A stretch of 46,138 nucleotides of DNA from Syntrophomonas sp. (GCA_016841245.1 JAENZN010000026.1:1-46138), one strand, 5' to 3'. Shown: positions 1-9,997, counted from the stretch's first letter. The notes: generated by a model from the letters alone, not told the origin. Numbers and translations: made by a program.

Positions 1-135
1 TATTGCTAGGTTTGCGGGCTTATTTACCCTATTCTGCTTCCGAAAACAAGTATTAACTTATTCTGCTGAATATATCCAGAATATTTAAAACATAATAAAA
101 TAAATGTCGCAATTTACTAATTATGGGAACAACTA

Positions 136-164
136 TTGACATTTGTAAATAATCCTGGTTTAAT
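136..164 (+). promoter_or_regulatory. sigma-A promoter of the fatty-acid operon
   Basis: TTGACA (136-141), a 17-bp spacer and TTTAAT (159-164) lie about 75 bp before fabH. A small dyad GGTT-N4-AACC (157-168) overlaps the -10 box. It could bind a regulator, but it does not clearly match a FapR or FabT box. Bases 1-135 show no recognisable gene. Confidence 0.6.
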
Positions 165-238
165 AACCTATGAAAAATATTTGTGCACAAAGTATGCGCT
201 AAAAGACTTATAATTATGAATCCCAATAAGGTGGTGCT

Positions 239-1228
239 ATGATGAAAGCTTTGGTAAAGGGTATGGGGCATGCCCTGCCCGAACGGATACTTGATAATAA
301 AGAACTGGAGCAGATGGTGGATACCAGTGAAAAGTGGATAATTGAAAGGACTGGTATACGAGAAAGAAGAATCATCGATGAATCGGAAACAACTTCGGAT
401 TTGGCTTATCGAGCTTCGCTTATGGCTATTGAGAATTCTGGAATTAGTATAGAAGAACTGGATTTAATCATCGTTGCTACAGCTACGCCAGATATGTTGT
501 TCCCGGCTACAGCCTGCTTCGTGCAGGAAAAGTTGGGAGCCTGGAACGCAGCAGCTTTTGATGTGTCAGCCGGATGTACTGGATTCGTATATGGAATTAC
601 AGTTGCGGAAAAATTTCTGCTGTCCCCGGAATATAAATATGTTCTGGTCATCGGAGCGGAAGCTATATCCCGAATCATAGATTACAATGATCCGACTACC
701 TGCGTTTTATTTGGTGATGGGGCCGGTGCTGCAGTACTCGGCCGGGGGGATTCTGAAGCAGGTATAATGGCCACTTATCTTGGGACTGATGGAAGGGGAA
801 CTAAGCACCTTTACCTGCCTGGGGGCGGTGCATCCCAGCCGGCCAGCCTGGAAACGATGGAAAAGGGCCTGCATTTCCTTAAAATGAATGGCAATGAGAT
901 ATTCAGGTTTGCAACCAAGATCACGGTAGAAGTCAGTGAGAAGATATTCGCTATGACAGGAATAAAGGCGGAAGATATCGATCTCTTTATACCGCACCAG
1001 TCCAACATGCGTATTATAAAGACTGCGATGAAATGGATGAAGATACCGGAAGAAAAGACCATAGTCACTGTTGATCAGTACGGTAATATGTCAGCTGCTT
1101 GTCTGCCGGTAGGATTATCATTGGCGGTGCAAGAAGGACGACTAAAAGCAGGTGATCTGGTATTAATGGTCGCTTTTGGGGCAGGATTAACTTACGGTGG
1201 AGTATTGCTTCGCTGGGGGAGTGATTGA
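239..1228 (+). CDS. fabH: beta-ketoacyl-ACP synthase III
   Basis: Condenses acetyl-CoA (or a branched acyl-CoA primer) with malonyl-ACP to start type II fatty-acid synthesis in the cytosol. At 329 aa it has the usual family length. The active-site Cys lies in DVSAGCTGF, the His in PHQSN and the Asn in YGNMSAA, so the Cys-His-Asn triad is complete; the GDGAGAAVL glycine loop is also present. The ribosome site AAGGTGGT (228-235) fits ATG 239 or the adjacent ATG 242. First gene of a tightly packed operon; fabK starts 3 bp after its stop. Primer specificity cannot be read from the sequence. Confidence 0.96.
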   Translation: MMKALVKGMGHALPERILDNKELEQMVDTSEKWIIERTGIRERRIIDESETTSDLAYRASLMAIENSGISIEELDLIIVATATPDMLFPATACFVQEKLGAWNAAAFDVSAGCTGFVYGITVAEKFLLSPEYKYVLVIGAEAISRIIDYNDPTTCVLFGDGAGAAVLGRGDSEAGIMATYLGTDGRGTKHLYLPGGGASQPASLETMEKGLHFLKMNGNEIFRFATKITVEVSEKIFAMTGIKAEDIDLFIPHQSNMRIIKTAMKWMKIPEEKTIVTVDQYGNMSAACLPVGLSLAVQEGRLKAGDLVLMVAFGAGLTYGGVLLRWGSD

Positions 1229-1231
1229 AGT

Positions 1232-2179
1232 ATGTTTAAGACTAGACTATGTGATTTGTTAGAGATAGAATACCCTCTTTTGCAGGGAGCTATGGCCTGG
1301 ATTGCCGGAGGGGAACTGGCAGCAGCAGTATCGAAGGCTGGTGGGCTGGGTGTTATAGGTACTGGAAACGCGGACCGCAGCTGGCTTAAGGAGCAGATAG
1401 ACATAGCCAGAACCATGACTGATAAGGCCTTTGCAGTCAATCTTATGTTGGCCTCCCCCCATATCGAAGAAGTAGTAGCTTTAACTATACAAGAAAAAAT
1501 ACCGGTAGTAACTACTGGAGGTGGCAATCCCGGTATTTATATGGAGCGATTTAAGAGTGAGAAAATAAAAGTGATTCCGGTGGTAGCTTCTCTCGCATTG
1601 GCTAAACGTCTGGCTCGCCTGGGTGCAGATGCCATGATTGTAGAAGGAATGGAATCGGGAGGGCATGTCGGGGAGATGACTACTATGTGTCTGGTACCAA
1701 TGGTTGCAGATGCTATTGACATACCCGTTATTGCAGCCGGGGGCATTGCAGATGGAAGAGGTTTTATAGCTGCTCTGGCATTGGGAGCGGAAGGGGTACA
1801 GGTGGGTACCAGATTTGTGTGTGCCCGGGAATGTAATATTCACCTGGCTTATCAGGAAAAAATCATCAAGGCTAGAGACCGGGCTACGGTAGTATGCGGA
1901 ATTACTACTGGTCATCCCGTACGGGCCATACATAATAAATTTACCCGCCAGTATCTGCAGGTCGAGGCGCAGGGGACCAGTAAAGAGGACTTGGAAAAAA
2001 TGGGCCAGGGTAAGTATCCTGCTGCAGCTGTGGACGGTGATGTAGAGTATGGCTCTGTTCTGGCGGGACAGATTTCAGGATTAGTATCGGAAATACAGCC
2101 GGCAGGAGAAATAGTGATGGATATCATTAATGGTGCTGTAGATATAAAACGGCGATTGGAGGGATTGAGGTGCGACTAG
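1232..2179 (+). CDS. fabK: FMN-dependent enoyl-ACP reductase II
   Basis: Reduces trans-2-enoyl-ACP in the last step of each elongation cycle, using a flavin and NAD(P)H. The 315-aa TIM-barrel protein belongs to the nitronate-monooxygenase-like family. FabK-type signatures visible are EGMESGGHVGEMTTM, PVIAAGGIADGRG (phosphate/FMN binding) and GAEGVQVGTRF. No FabI or FabL is seen in the window, so this is probably the main enoyl reductase and would predict weak triclosan sensitivity (known for FabK enzymes). Its end overlaps the fabD start by 10 bp, implying translational coupling. Some family members are nitronate monooxygenases, but the location inside a fab operon supports FabK. Confidence 0.95.
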   Translation: MFKTRLCDLLEIEYPLLQGAMAWIAGGELAAAVSKAGGLGVIGTGNADRSWLKEQIDIARTMTDKAFAVNLMLASPHIEEVVALTIQEKIPVVTTGGGNPGIYMERFKSEKIKVIPVVASLALAKRLARLGADAMIVEGMESGGHVGEMTTMCLVPMVADAIDIPVIAAGGIADGRGFIAALALGAEGVQVGTRFVCARECNIHLAYQEKIIKARDRATVVCGITTGHPVRAIHNKFTRQYLQVEAQGTSKEDLEKMGQGKYPAAAVDGDVEYGSVLAGQISGLVSEIQPAGEIVMDIINGAVDIKRRLEGLRCD

Positions 2180-3090
2180 CATTTATATTTCCTGGTCAGG
2201 GAGCTCAGCACCTGGGAATGGGCAAAGAATTATTTGATAATTACGAGGAAGCAGCGAGTGTTTTTCGCACAGCAGATAGGTTAGCTGGATACCAATTTAG
2301 TTCGCTGTGTTTTAAAGGCCCAGAAGATACATTGAACCAGACCGTGTATGCACAGCCGGCATTACTGGTTACAGGACTGGCAGCATATGAAGTTATTAAA
2401 AGCCAGGGCATAGTTCCGGTTATGATGGCCGGACTGAGCCTGGGAGAATATACAGCCCTGGTTGCTTCAGGAGCCATTTCATTGGAAGACGCTTTTCCTC
2501 TGGTGCAAAATCGGGCCCGCTTGATGCAGGAGGCTGTACCTCTGGGAAAAGGAGCTATGGCTGCCATCTTTGGCCTTGATATCGAGGAGATCCAGGCTGC
2601 CTGTGATAAAGAGCCAGGTATAGTGGATATAGGCAATTATAACTGCCCTGGGCAGGTGGTGATTACTGGGATCAGAGAAGCAGTTGATAATGTTTCCGCT
2701 GGGTTAAAGGAAGCCGGAGCTCGTGTTATCCCACTGGCAGTGAGCGTGCCAGCCCATAGCCCGCTTCTGCATGATGCGGCTATGCATTTAAAACCCCAAT
2801 TAGAAGGGAGCCAATGGAAGGAACCTGAGTGTGGAGTGGTTAGTAACGTAAATGCCAGGGAAAATAAAGCTTCTGAGTTTTCCGATCTGCTGGTGAAGCA
2901 GATTTATTACCCGGTGCTGTGGGAACAAAGTGTGAGATACATGATGGAAAAAGTGGATTATTTTATTGAAGTAGGCCCTGGCTCAACTTTGTCGGGTTTG
3001 ATCAGAAAAATAGACCGGAATCGAGTATTAGGACAGGTCAATAATGTAAAAACTTTAGAAAAAACTTTGGAGAAGGTGAAGTCATTATGA
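2170..3090 (+). CDS. fabD: malonyl-CoA:ACP transacylase
   Basis: Moves malonyl groups from CoA to ACP, supplying the extender unit for FabH and FabF. The 306-aa protein has the N-terminal FPGQGAQ motif, the nucleophile Ser in GLSLGEY, and the catalytic His in SVPAHSPL. The start is GTG 2170, inside the last codons of fabK, with GGATTGAGG just upstream. The stop overlaps the fabG start as ATGA. Length and motifs are ordinary. Confidence 0.96.
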   Translation: MRLAFIFPGQGAQHLGMGKELFDNYEEAASVFRTADRLAGYQFSSLCFKGPEDTLNQTVYAQPALLVTGLAAYEVIKSQGIVPVMMAGLSLGEYTALVASGAISLEDAFPLVQNRARLMQEAVPLGKGAMAAIFGLDIEEIQAACDKEPGIVDIGNYNCPGQVVITGIREAVDNVSAGLKEAGARVIPLAVSVPAHSPLLHDAAMHLKPQLEGSQWKEPECGVVSNVNARENKASEFSDLLVKQIYYPVLWEQSVRYMMEKVDYFIEVGPGSTLSGLIRKIDRNRVLGQVNNVKTLEKTLEKVKSL

Positions 3091-3839
3091 AGGAAAGGGC
3101 AGCTATAGTAACTGGCAGTTCCAGAGGTATAGGCAGGGCCATAGCCATTGAGCTGGCCCGCGAGGGTTACCGGGTGGCAGTTAACTATCACATTAGCCGG
3201 GAGGGAGCCCTGGAGGAGGCCCGGGAGGTACTTGCTCAAATTGAATCCGCTGGGGGTACTGGAATAACTGTTGGAGCTGATGTATCCACTTCTGCAGGAG
3301 CACAGCAATTGGTGGATGAAACACTGGCAGCCTTCGGGCAGGTGGATGTACTGGTAAATAATGTTGGGGTAAATAAAGATCAGTTAATACTTAGAATAAG
3401 CGATGAGGAGTGGCATCAGGTAATCGATACTAATCTCAGCGCTGCTTTCTACTGCAGCCGGGCTGCATTGAAAAGCATGGTCAGGAAACGCTATGGACGG
3501 ATAATAAATATTTCGTCAGTAGTAGGTATTAGTGGAAATGCCGGGCAGGTACATTACGCCGCAGCCAAATCAGGCCTTCTGGGCTTCACCTATTCTATCG
3601 CCCGGGAATATGGCCGACGGGGTATTACCGCCAATGTTATTGCTCCTGGCTACATACAGACTGATATGACCGCTGCCTTGAATGAAGAACAAACAGCTAA
3701 AATAGCTGAAGGAATTGCTGTAGGAAGGCTGGGGACCCCTGAAGATGTAGCCGGAGCAGCAGTTTTTCTAGCTTCTGATCGAGCAGAATATATTAATGCC
3801 CAGGTTATAAGAGTAGATGGAGGCTTAGCCTCTATGTAA
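3087..3839 (+). CDS. fabG: 3-oxoacyl-ACP reductase
   Basis: NADPH-dependent short-chain dehydrogenase that reduces 3-ketoacyl-ACP to the 3-hydroxy form. The 250-aa protein has the Rossmann motif TGSSRGIGRAIA near the N-terminus, NNVG around residue 90, the catalytic Ser of ISSVVG and YAAAK (Tyr and Lys of the triad), and PGYIQTDM. It is coupled to fabD by a 4-bp ATGA overlap. Other SDR functions are possible from sequence alone, but the operon position fixes the role. Confidence 0.95.
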   Translation: MKERAAIVTGSSRGIGRAIAIELAREGYRVAVNYHISREGALEEAREVLAQIESAGGTGITVGADVSTSAGAQQLVDETLAAFGQVDVLVNNVGVNKDQLILRISDEEWHQVIDTNLSAAFYCSRAALKSMVRKRYGRIINISSVVGISGNAGQVHYAAAKSGLLGFTYSIAREYGRRGITANVIAPGYIQTDMTAALNEEQTAKIAEGIAVGRLGTPEDVAGAAVFLASDRAEYINAQVIRVDGGLASM

Positions 3840-3847
3840 TACCCCCG

Positions 3848-3874
3848 GGACAAAGACCGAGTTAGGTTTTGTCC
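3848..3874 (+). promoter_or_regulatory. hairpin between fabG and acpP
   Basis: GGACAAA (3848-3854) pairs with TTTGTCC (3868-3874) over a 13-nt loop, with only a short T stretch. It could be an RNA-processing or stability element that lets acpP be expressed more highly than its neighbours, as ACP usually is. That role is inferred. Confidence 0.4.
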
Positions 3875-3909
3875 TTGAAAGAAATAAAATATTTTAAGGA
3901 GGAATAACT

Positions 3910-4140
3910 ATGTTAGTGTTTGAGGAATTGAGAAAGATAATTGCTGAGATCAAGGATATTCCGGAGGAAGAAATCAAATTGGAATCCAGCTTTGCTGAGG
4001 ATTTAGAAGCCGATTCACTGGATATCGTGGAAATGCTTATGCTACTGGAAGAAAAGTTTGATATCCAGATACCAGAAGAGGAATCAGAGAAAATGAAGAA
4101 GGTTGGGGATGTAGTTAAGTACGTTGAAGCAAGGGTATAA
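3910..4140 (+). CDS. acpP: acyl carrier protein
   Basis: Small acidic carrier (76 aa) that holds growing acyl chains on a 4'-phosphopantetheine arm. The attachment Ser lies in [10 protein letters not shown], within the classic four-helix ACP. A strong AAGGAGGAA ribosome site sits 7 bp before the ATG, consistent with high expression. It stands between fabG and fabF, the common bacterial order. Confidence 0.97.
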   Translation: MLVFEELRKIIAEIKDIPEEEIKLESSFAEDLEADSLDIVEMLMLLEEKFDIQIPEEESEKMKKVGDVVKYVEARV

Positions 4141-4169
4141 TAAGAATGGATAAGGTAGAGGTGATAAAG

Positions 4170-5411
4170 TTGCCGGAACGCAGGGTTGTTATAACCGGTA
4201 TGGGAGTAATTTCCTCTATCGGCTTGAATAAAGAAGAATTCTGGGCCAGTCTTATGGCTGGCCGCAGCGGCGTTGTTGAGATCGATCGTTTTGACACCGA
4301 TAATTTTCCAACCAAGGTTGCCGCCCAGGTTCAAGGATTTAATGTTGTGGATTATATCACCCGCAAAGATGCTAGACGTATGGATCTGTTTGTCCAGTAT
4401 GCTTGTGCCGCAGCCCGCATCGCAGTAGAAGATGCCGCCCTGGAAATCAGTGCTGCCAACCAACAGCGTACCGGAGTATGGGTGGGATCAGGCATAGGCG
4501 GAATGGATACTTTTGAAAGCCAGCACCATGCTTTTATAAAGAAAGGTGTGGGGGGAATAAGCCCATTCTTTATTCCGATGATGATTCCTAATATGGCAGC
4601 CGGACAGGTGGCCATTATGCTGGGAGCTAACGGCCCCAACGGCTGTACTGTTACCGCTTGTGCGTCAGGCAGCAATTCAATCGGAGAAGCTTTCCAGATT
4701 ATACGCAATAGTAAGGCTGAGGTAATGATTGCCGGTGGTACAGAAGCTTCTATTACCCCGCTGGCCGTGGGAGGGTTTTGTGCCATGAAAGCGCTTTCCA
4801 CTGCTAATGATGATCCTGCCCGGGCTTGCAAACCGTTTGATATTAACCGGGATGGATTTGTCATGGGTGAAGGGGCAGGAATCCTGGTTCTGGAGGAAAT
4901 GCAGCATGCCTTAAACCGGGGAGCCCATATCTATGCTGAGTTGATCGGATATGGAAGCAGTGGGGATGCAGTTCATATGGTTCAGCCAGATAGTGAAGGA
5001 AGAGGTGCTGCTCTGGCTTTCAGGAGTGCTATTTCCGAGGCAGGTATAAAACCAGAAGAGGTTGATTATATGAATGCTCATGGAACAGGTACCAATTTAA
5101 ATGACCAGGTAGAGACTGCAGCGGTTAAAGAAGTGTTTGGCCTGCATAGCCAAAAAATGTTGATCAGTTCTACTAAAGCAGCTCATGGACATATGCTTGG
5201 AGCTGCTGGAGCGGTAGAGCTTATTGCTGCGATTATGGCTCTTATTAACAATACGGTACCGCCTACTATCAATCTGGAGAATCCTGATCCTCTGTGTGAC
5301 CTGGACTATGTGCCAGGGCAACCCAGACAGCAGGAACTCCGAGTAGCGCTTTCCGATTCTCTCGGTTTTGGAGGCCATAATGCAGCATTATTAGTACGAA
5401 AAATCAGTTAG
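4170..5411 (+). CDS. fabF: beta-ketoacyl-ACP synthase II
   Basis: Elongating condensing enzyme. The active-site Cys is in TACASGSNS, the first His in [11 protein letters not shown] and the second in [12 protein letters not shown], giving the Cys-His-His triad. An ATG at 4146 would give 421 aa but has a poor ribosome site. TTG 4170 follows GAGGTGAT (4158-4165) at ideal distance and makes a protein starting [12 protein letters not shown], as usual for FabF, so I prefer 4170 (413 aa). It lies between acpP and fabZ in the operon. Confidence 0.95.
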   Translation: MPERRVVITGMGVISSIGLNKEEFWASLMAGRSGVVEIDRFDTDNFPTKVAAQVQGFNVVDYITRKDARRMDLFVQYACAAARIAVEDAALEISAANQQRTGVWVGSGIGGMDTFESQHHAFIKKGVGGISPFFIPMMIPNMAAGQVAIMLGANGPNGCTVTACASGSNSIGEAFQIIRNSKAEVMIAGGTEASITPLAVGGFCAMKALSTANDDPARACKPFDINRDGFVMGEGAGILVLEEMQHALNRGAHIYAELIGYGSSGDAVHMVQPDSEGRGAALAFRSAISEAGIKPEEVDYMNAHGTGTNLNDQVETAAVKEVFGLHSQKMLISSTKAAHGHMLGAAGAVELIAAIMALINNTVPPTINLENPDPLCDLDYVPGQPRQQELRVALSDSLGFGGHNAALLVRKIS

Positions 5412-5421
5412 GAGTTTAACC

Positions 5422-5862
5422 ATGAAAATAGAGGAAATAATGAAAATCCTTCCTCATCGGTATCCCTTTCTTCTGGTAGACCGGATTATCGAGTTAGTAC
5501 CAGGAGAGAAAGCCACCGGAATTAAGAACATAAGTATTAACGAGCCTTATTTTGCCGGCCATTTTCCCGGGCTGCCGGTGATGCCAGGGGTACTGATGAT
5601 TGAAGCCATGGCCCAGGTTGGTGCTTGTGCCCTCTTGTCCGATGACAAATTCCGGGGACAGCTGGCTTATCTGGCTGGCGTGGACAGAATACGTTTTAAG
5701 CGTATGGCAGGACCTGGAGAAACTCTACTTATAACTACAGAATTAAGCAGCATCAAAGGGAGTATAGGTAAAGGGAAAGGCAGAGTAACAGTAGATGGCG
5801 AATTAGTCTGTGGTGGTGAATTCTTATTTGCCCTGACTCAAAGAGAGGGGAGTAATTCATAA
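5422..5862 (+). CDS. fabZ: 3-hydroxyacyl-ACP dehydratase
   Basis: Hot-dog-fold dehydratase that converts 3-hydroxyacyl-ACP to trans-2-enoyl-ACP. The 146-aa protein begins with [13 protein letters not shown] and has the catalytic His in [12 protein letters not shown] and the Glu in IEAMAQ. It starts 10 bp after fabF and ends 2 bp before accD. Length is normal for FabZ; nothing suggests the FabA isomerase branch. Confidence 0.96.
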   Translation: MKIEEIMKILPHRYPFLLVDRIIELVPGEKATGIKNISINEPYFAGHFPGLPVMPGVLMIEAMAQVGACALLSDDKFRGQLAYLAGVDRIRFKRMAGPGETLLITTELSSIKGSIGKGKGRVTVDGELVCGGEFLFALTQREGSNS

Positions 5863-5864
5863 CT

Positions 5865-6725
5865 ATGTTAAAGAGTGCCTTTGGTAAACAGAAATTAATT
5901 CCCATTCCTGACAGCCGAGAATATATGCAAAGTACAGAAAAGGACGTGGGGCGAGAAAAGTGTCCCTCCTGTTCTAGAAGGGTATCGGAATTGGAATTAA
6001 AGGAAAACCACAAGGTTTGCCCTGAATGCCAATATCACTTCTCCATGACTGCCTGGGAACGGATACATTTTATGGCTGATCCGGATACTTTTCAGGAATT
6101 TAATTCTGATTTGAGATCCATAAATATTCTTGATTTCCCAGGATATGATGAAAAACTAGAGTCAGCTATGAAGCAGACTGGTTTAAAGGAAGCTCTAGTA
6201 ACCGGGCAATGCACTATCGGTGGTTACCCGGTTATATTGGGAACTATGGATTCCCGCTTTATGATGGCCAGCATGGGCTCAGTAGCAGGGGAAAAAGTAT
6301 GCCGCGCCGTGGAGAAGGCAATTGATTTGAAAATACCGTTGATATTATGCACTGCATCTGGTGGAGCACGTATGCAGGAAGGCATGCTCTCTTTGATGCA
6401 GATGGCAAAAACAAGTGCAGTTCTGGATAGATTCCATCAGCAGGGTTTATTGTATATGACACTGCTCACTAATCCTACTACCGGCGGGGTATCGGCCAGC
6501 TTTGCATCCCTGGCGGATATAATTCTTGCTGAACCAGGAGCATTGATTGGTTTCGCTGGACCCAGGGTTATTAAACAGACTATCAGCGAAATCTTGCCGG
6601 CTGATTTTCAAAAGGCAGAATTTATGCTTAAACATGGTATGGTAGACAAGATTGTAAACCGCCTGGTATTAAAAGACACAGTGGAGTCCCTACTGAGGCT
6701 GCATCTGGGAGGAAAGAATGGTTAA
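5865..6725 (+). CDS. accD: acetyl-CoA carboxylase carboxyltransferase beta subunit
   Basis: Beta half of the carboxyltransferase that moves CO2 from carboxybiotin to acetyl-CoA to make malonyl-CoA. The 286-aa protein has an N-terminal four-Cys zinc ribbon (CPSC...CPEC, about residues 31-54) followed by the crotonase-like domain with TASGGARMQEG and TNPTTGGVSASFA. Its last 8 bp overlap accA, so the subunits are made together. accB and accC are not in this window and must lie elsewhere. Confidence 0.96.
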   Translation: MLKSAFGKQKLIPIPDSREYMQSTEKDVGREKCPSCSRRVSELELKENHKVCPECQYHFSMTAWERIHFMADPDTFQEFNSDLRSINILDFPGYDEKLESAMKQTGLKEALVTGQCTIGGYPVILGTMDSRFMMASMGSVAGEKVCRAVEKAIDLKIPLILCTASGGARMQEGMLSLMQMAKTSAVLDRFHQQGLLYMTLLTNPTTGGVSASFASLADIILAEPGALIGFAGPRVIKQTISEILPADFQKAEFMLKHGMVDKIVNRLVLKDTVESLLRLHLGGKNG

Positions 6726-7677
6726 AAGACATTTTGATTATGAGGAAAAGTATAAAAACCTGCAGGGTAAATTTGAAGAACTTCAGGAGCTAAGCAAGAA
6801 CCTGCAGTTTGATTTAACCAACGAGTTCAAACTTATGGAAAAAAAGATGAAAGATATCAGAGATAATAAGTACCAGAACCTGACTGCCTGGGAAAAAATT
6901 TTATTGAGTCGTCATCAGGAAAGACCTACGGTCAGGGATTATATAGAGTTCATCTTTGATGATTGGATAGAAATGCATGGCGATCGCTGCTATGGTGATG
7001 ATCGGGCAGTGATTGGGGGAATTGCCAGTCTAAAGGGGATTCCAGTCACTGTTCTGGGACATCAAAAAGGTCGGGGAACCAATGAGAACCTGCACACCAA
7101 TTTTGGTATGCCCCATCCAGAAGGATACCGGAAAGTAGAACGATTGATCCTGCAGGCGGAAAAGTTTAAGCGGCCGGTACTAACCTTAATCGATACTCCG
7201 GGAGCGTATCCGGGTGTAGGGGCTGAGGAAAGGGGGCAGGCGGGAGCTATTGCTCAGGTATTAATGACCCTTTGCAGTTTAAAGGTGCCGATTATTTCTG
7301 CCGTAACCGGTGAAGGCGGTAGCGGCGGAGCACTGGCTCTGGCAGTATGCGACCGCTTGTTGATGCTTTCTAATAGTGTATTTTCGGTGGCTTCGGCCGA
7401 GGCATGTGCCTCCATAATATGGAAGGATGCTGGAAGAGCCGAGGAAATGGCATCAGCTTTAAAACTGACGGCCCAGGACATCAAGGACCTGGGGATTGCT
7501 GATGAGATTATCGAGGAACCTATGGGAGGAGCCCATAAAGACTTTGAAACGATGGCTAAAAAACTGGAGGAATCGTTAGTCAGTAATCTGAAGGAACTGC
7601 TGGCTTTAGAAAGCCATGAATTGAACGAACAGAGGTATAAACGACTTCGACAGATAGGCCGGTTCCAAGAAAACTGA
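6718..7677 (+). CDS. accA: acetyl-CoA carboxylase carboxyltransferase alpha subunit
   Basis: Alpha half of carboxyltransferase (319 aa), partner of AccD. An N-terminal coiled segment (about residues 1-50) precedes the crotonase-like domain with GDRCYGDDRAVIGG, TLIDTPGAYPGVGAEERGQ and GEGGSGGALAL, all hallmark AccA motifs. Last gene of the fatty-acid operon; a GC-rich hairpin region and the terminator at 7887-7936 follow. Confidence 0.96.
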   Translation: MVKRHFDYEEKYKNLQGKFEELQELSKNLQFDLTNEFKLMEKKMKDIRDNKYQNLTAWEKILLSRHQERPTVRDYIEFIFDDWIEMHGDRCYGDDRAVIGGIASLKGIPVTVLGHQKGRGTNENLHTNFGMPHPEGYRKVERLILQAEKFKRPVLTLIDTPGAYPGVGAEERGQAGAIAQVLMTLCSLKVPIISAVTGEGGSGGALALAVCDRLLMLSNSVFSVASAEACASIIWKDAGRAEEMASALKLTAQDIKDLGIADEIIEEPMGGAHKDFETMAKKLEESLVSNLKELLALESHELNEQRYKRLRQIGRFQEN

Positions 7678-7792
7678 ACATGAGAATACATAAGTCAGTG
7701 CCTGGCATCAACTACAGGCTTTGGAGAATTACCAGAGTCTCTGATCGATAACAAAAGCCCCCTCCATTACCCCGGGCCGGGGGAACTGTGAT

Positions 7793-7814
7793 GTGTTATC
7801 GCTAGCGCTAACAC
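7793..7814. promoter_or_regulatory. 22-bp near-perfect palindrome
   Basis: GTGTTA (7793-7798) and TAACAC (7809-7814) flank CGCTAGCG, with a single mismatched pair. It lies between accA and hcp, about 115 bp after the accA stop, and just behind a C4/G4 hairpin around 7769-7783. It could be an operator or an RNA hairpin. No family is assigned. Confidence 0.45.
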
Positions 7815-7886
7815 TGATAAGGGTGTCATGTGTGTTCGCACAAGGCTCACGAATAATTAAGAAATGAATATCTATGTTATTTAATA

Positions 7887-7936
7887 ATCCCGCTCAATCA
7901 ACGTACTCAGGTACGGCTTAATGGCGGGGTTTTTTT
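7887..7936 (+). terminator. terminator of the fab/acc operon
   Basis: Outer stem CCCGC (7889-7893) with GCGGG (7924-7928), an inner CGTAC/GTACG hairpin, then a run of seven T (7930-7936). The loop sequence resembles the hairpin at 31760-31808 in reverse orientation. Confidence 0.75.
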
Positions 7937-8094
7937 CATGCCTTGATCCTCACTTACATATTACTTCGAGCGCAGTGAGCTCAGAAATACATCCTTAATC
8001 TGCTGTGAGCACTGCAAACAAAAATTGTTATGCTATAAATGTACCCTTTATTGTACCGCAATGAAATATGGTTAAATCAGATGTCCCGATTTAG

Positions 8095-8143
8095 CGGGGT
8101 GGTCCTGTGGGCTTCTGTTATCGGTCTGGTAGTTAGCCGACTT
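8095..8143 (+). repeat. dispersed repeat, copy 1
   Basis: CGGGGTGGTCCT (8095-8106), GGGCTTCT (8109-8116) and CCGACTT (8137-8143) occur in the same order in the reverse complement of 34180-34232. The last two blocks are exactly 20 nt apart in both copies. It carries no reading frame and may be a relic of a mobile or REP-like element. Confidence 0.6.
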
Positions 8144-8171
8144 AATTAGTTAGTGCTGGCAGCAATTATTA

Positions 8172-8200
8172 TTGACATGCTGCTGTAAGCAAGCTAGAAT
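8172..8200 (+). promoter_or_regulatory. sigma-A promoter of hcp
   Basis: TTGACA (8172-8177), a 17-bp spacer and TAGAAT (8195-8200), about 85 bp before the hcp start. A TATAAT directly behind (8200-8205) would give a 22-bp spacer and is less likely to be the -10. Confidence 0.6.
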
Positions 8201-8284
8201 ATAATCGTAGACAAAGAAGATAAAAAAAGTCCACAATAAATTTTGGCAAGTAAACAATGCGAATTTGGAAAGGAGAAGTACTTC

Positions 8285-9931
8285 ATGAGTATGTTTTGTT
8301 ATCAGTGTCAGGAAGCGTCTAAAAACAGTGCTTGTACTATTAAAGGGATTTGCGGGAAACAGAATGATTTAGCCAAATTGCAGGACCTTTTGATCTATGT
8401 ATTAAAGGGGATCTCCTTTTATGCGTTACAGGGCAGGCAGAGGGGAATTGAAAACGAAAGAATAAACCGGTTTACTTTTGAAGGGCTATTTATGACCATA
8501 ACCAACACCAATTTTAATAAGGATCGGTTTATAGACCAGATCAAAGAAGGATTAGTTTTAAGAGAAGAATTAAGAAGAAAGATTGCAGGATCTGGTGATA
8601 TCGAAGGAGATATTCCAGAAGCAGCATCCTGGTGGGGAGAAACAGAAGCAGAATTTATGGATAAGTCGGTTGGGGTAGGCATACTGGCTACCGAAAATGA
8701 AGATATCCGCTCCCTGCGGGAATTATTGATTTACGGTATTAAAGGAATGGCAGCTTATACAGAACATGCCTATAATTTGGGTTATGAAGATAACAACTTA
8801 TATCAGTTCATGCATAAAGGTTTAGCAGCAACGCTGGATGATAATTTGGCCAGCGATGATTTAGTAGGGCTGGTGCTCGAATGCGGTAAATACGGGGTGG
8901 ATGCCATGGCATTGCTCGACCAGGCCAATACCTCAAGCTATGGCCAACCCGAGATATCCAGGGTTAATATTGGAGTGCGCAACAATCCTGGTATATTAAT
9001 AAGCGGCCATGACTTAAGAGATATGGAAGAACTCCTGCTGCAGACCGAAGGAACTGGGATAGATGTCTATACTCATTGTGAGATGCTGCCGGCTAATTAC
9101 TATCCCGCTTTTAAAAAGTATGCACATTTTGCAGGCAACTATGGAAACGCATGGTGGCAGCAGAACGAGGAATTTGAAAAATTTAATGGACCCATTCTGA
9201 TGACTACTAACTGCATAATTCCACCCCGGGAAAGCTATAGGGATAGAGTTTACACCACCGGGTCGACTGGGTATGAAGGGATCAAGCACATTGCAGACGG
9301 AAAAGGGTTAGAACCGAAAGATTTTTCGATAATTATCGAACAGGCAAAAAAATGTTTACCCCCGGAAGCGATTGAACAGGGTGAGATTATCGGTGGATTT
9401 GCCCATGCAGCAGTCATGTCACTGGCAGATAAGGTAGTAGAAGCAGTCAAATCGGGGGCCATAAAAAGATTTTTTGTTATGGCGGGCTGTGATGGAAGAA
9501 TGAAGAGCAGATCCTATTATACCGAATTTGCCCGGCAGCTGCCGCCTGATACGGTAATTCTTACCGCAGGCTGTGCTAAATACCGCTATAACAAACTGGC
9601 TTTGGGAGATATTGATGGAATACCCAGAGTATTGGATGCCGGACAATGTAATGATTCATATTCACTGGCGGTAATTGCTCTCAAACTAAAAGAGGTATTT
9701 GAGTTGAAAGATATTAATGATCTGCCGATATCATATAATATTTCCTGGTATGAACAAAAAGCAGTGATAGTACTACTGGCACTATTATACCTGGGGGTTA
9801 AAAACATCCATCTGGGACCGACCCTCCCGGCCTTCCTATCACCTAACGTTATAGATGTTCTAGTTAAGAATTTTGGTATTGCGGGAATCAGCAGCGTGGA
9901 AGAAGATATCGCATTGTTTATGGGAGAATAA
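8285..9931 (+). CDS. hcp: hybrid-cluster protein (hydroxylamine reductase)
   Basis: Cytoplasmic iron-sulfur protein linked in other bacteria to hydroxylamine or nitric-oxide reduction and nitrosative stress. The N-terminal cluster motif is C-x2-C-x8-C-x5-C, the short spacing typical of Hcp from strict anaerobes. Hybrid-cluster segments include [49 protein letters not shown] and [10 protein letters not shown]. The frame opens at 8243, but GGAAAGGAG followed by ATG 8285 ([10 protein letters not shown]) is the better start, giving 548 aa. No hcr reductase gene lies beside it, so the electron donor is unknown. It is monocistronic, with its own promoter and terminator. Confidence 0.95.
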   Translation: MSMFCYQCQEASKNSACTIKGICGKQNDLAKLQDLLIYVLKGISFYALQGRQRGIENERINRFTFEGLFMTITNTNFNKDRFIDQIKEGLVLREELRRKIAGSGDIEGDIPEAASWWGETEAEFMDKSVGVGILATENEDIRSLRELLIYGIKGMAAYTEHAYNLGYEDNNLYQFMHKGLAATLDDNLASDDLVGLVLECGKYGVDAMALLDQANTSSYGQPEISRVNIGVRNNPGILISGHDLRDMEELLLQTEGTGIDVYTHCEMLPANYYPAFKKYAHFAGNYGNAWWQQNEEFEKFNGPILMTTNCIIPPRESYRDRVYTTGSTGYEGIKHIADGKGLEPKDFSIIIEQAKKCLPPEAIEQGEIIGGFAHAAVMSLADKVVEAVKSGAIKRFFVMAGCDGRMKSRSYYTEFARQLPPDTVILTAGCAKYRYNKLALGDIDGIPRVLDAGQCNDSYSLAVIALKLKEVFELKDINDLPISYNISWYEQKAVIVLLALLYLGVKNIHLGPTLPAFLSPNVIDVLVKNFGIAGISSVEEDIALFMGE

Positions 9932-9963
9932 AAGTAAGAAAATAAATAAACCTTGATACCAAG

Positions 9964-9997
9964 AGAGGCCCTTTAAGCAGCGGATGAAAGGGCCTCT
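9964..9997. terminator. hairpin terminator after hcp
   Basis: A perfect 11-bp stem AGAGGCCCTTT (9964-9974) / AAAGGGCCTCT (9987-9997) with a 12-nt loop. The T tract is weak on the plus strand. It could also stop transcripts entering from the minus-strand fragment at 10003-10161. Confidence 0.75.

Noticed and set aside
1481-1933. Long antisense frames inside fabK, fabF, trpB and similar genes
   Set aside because: They lie opposite well-supported genes, lack ribosome sites and show no recognisable domains.
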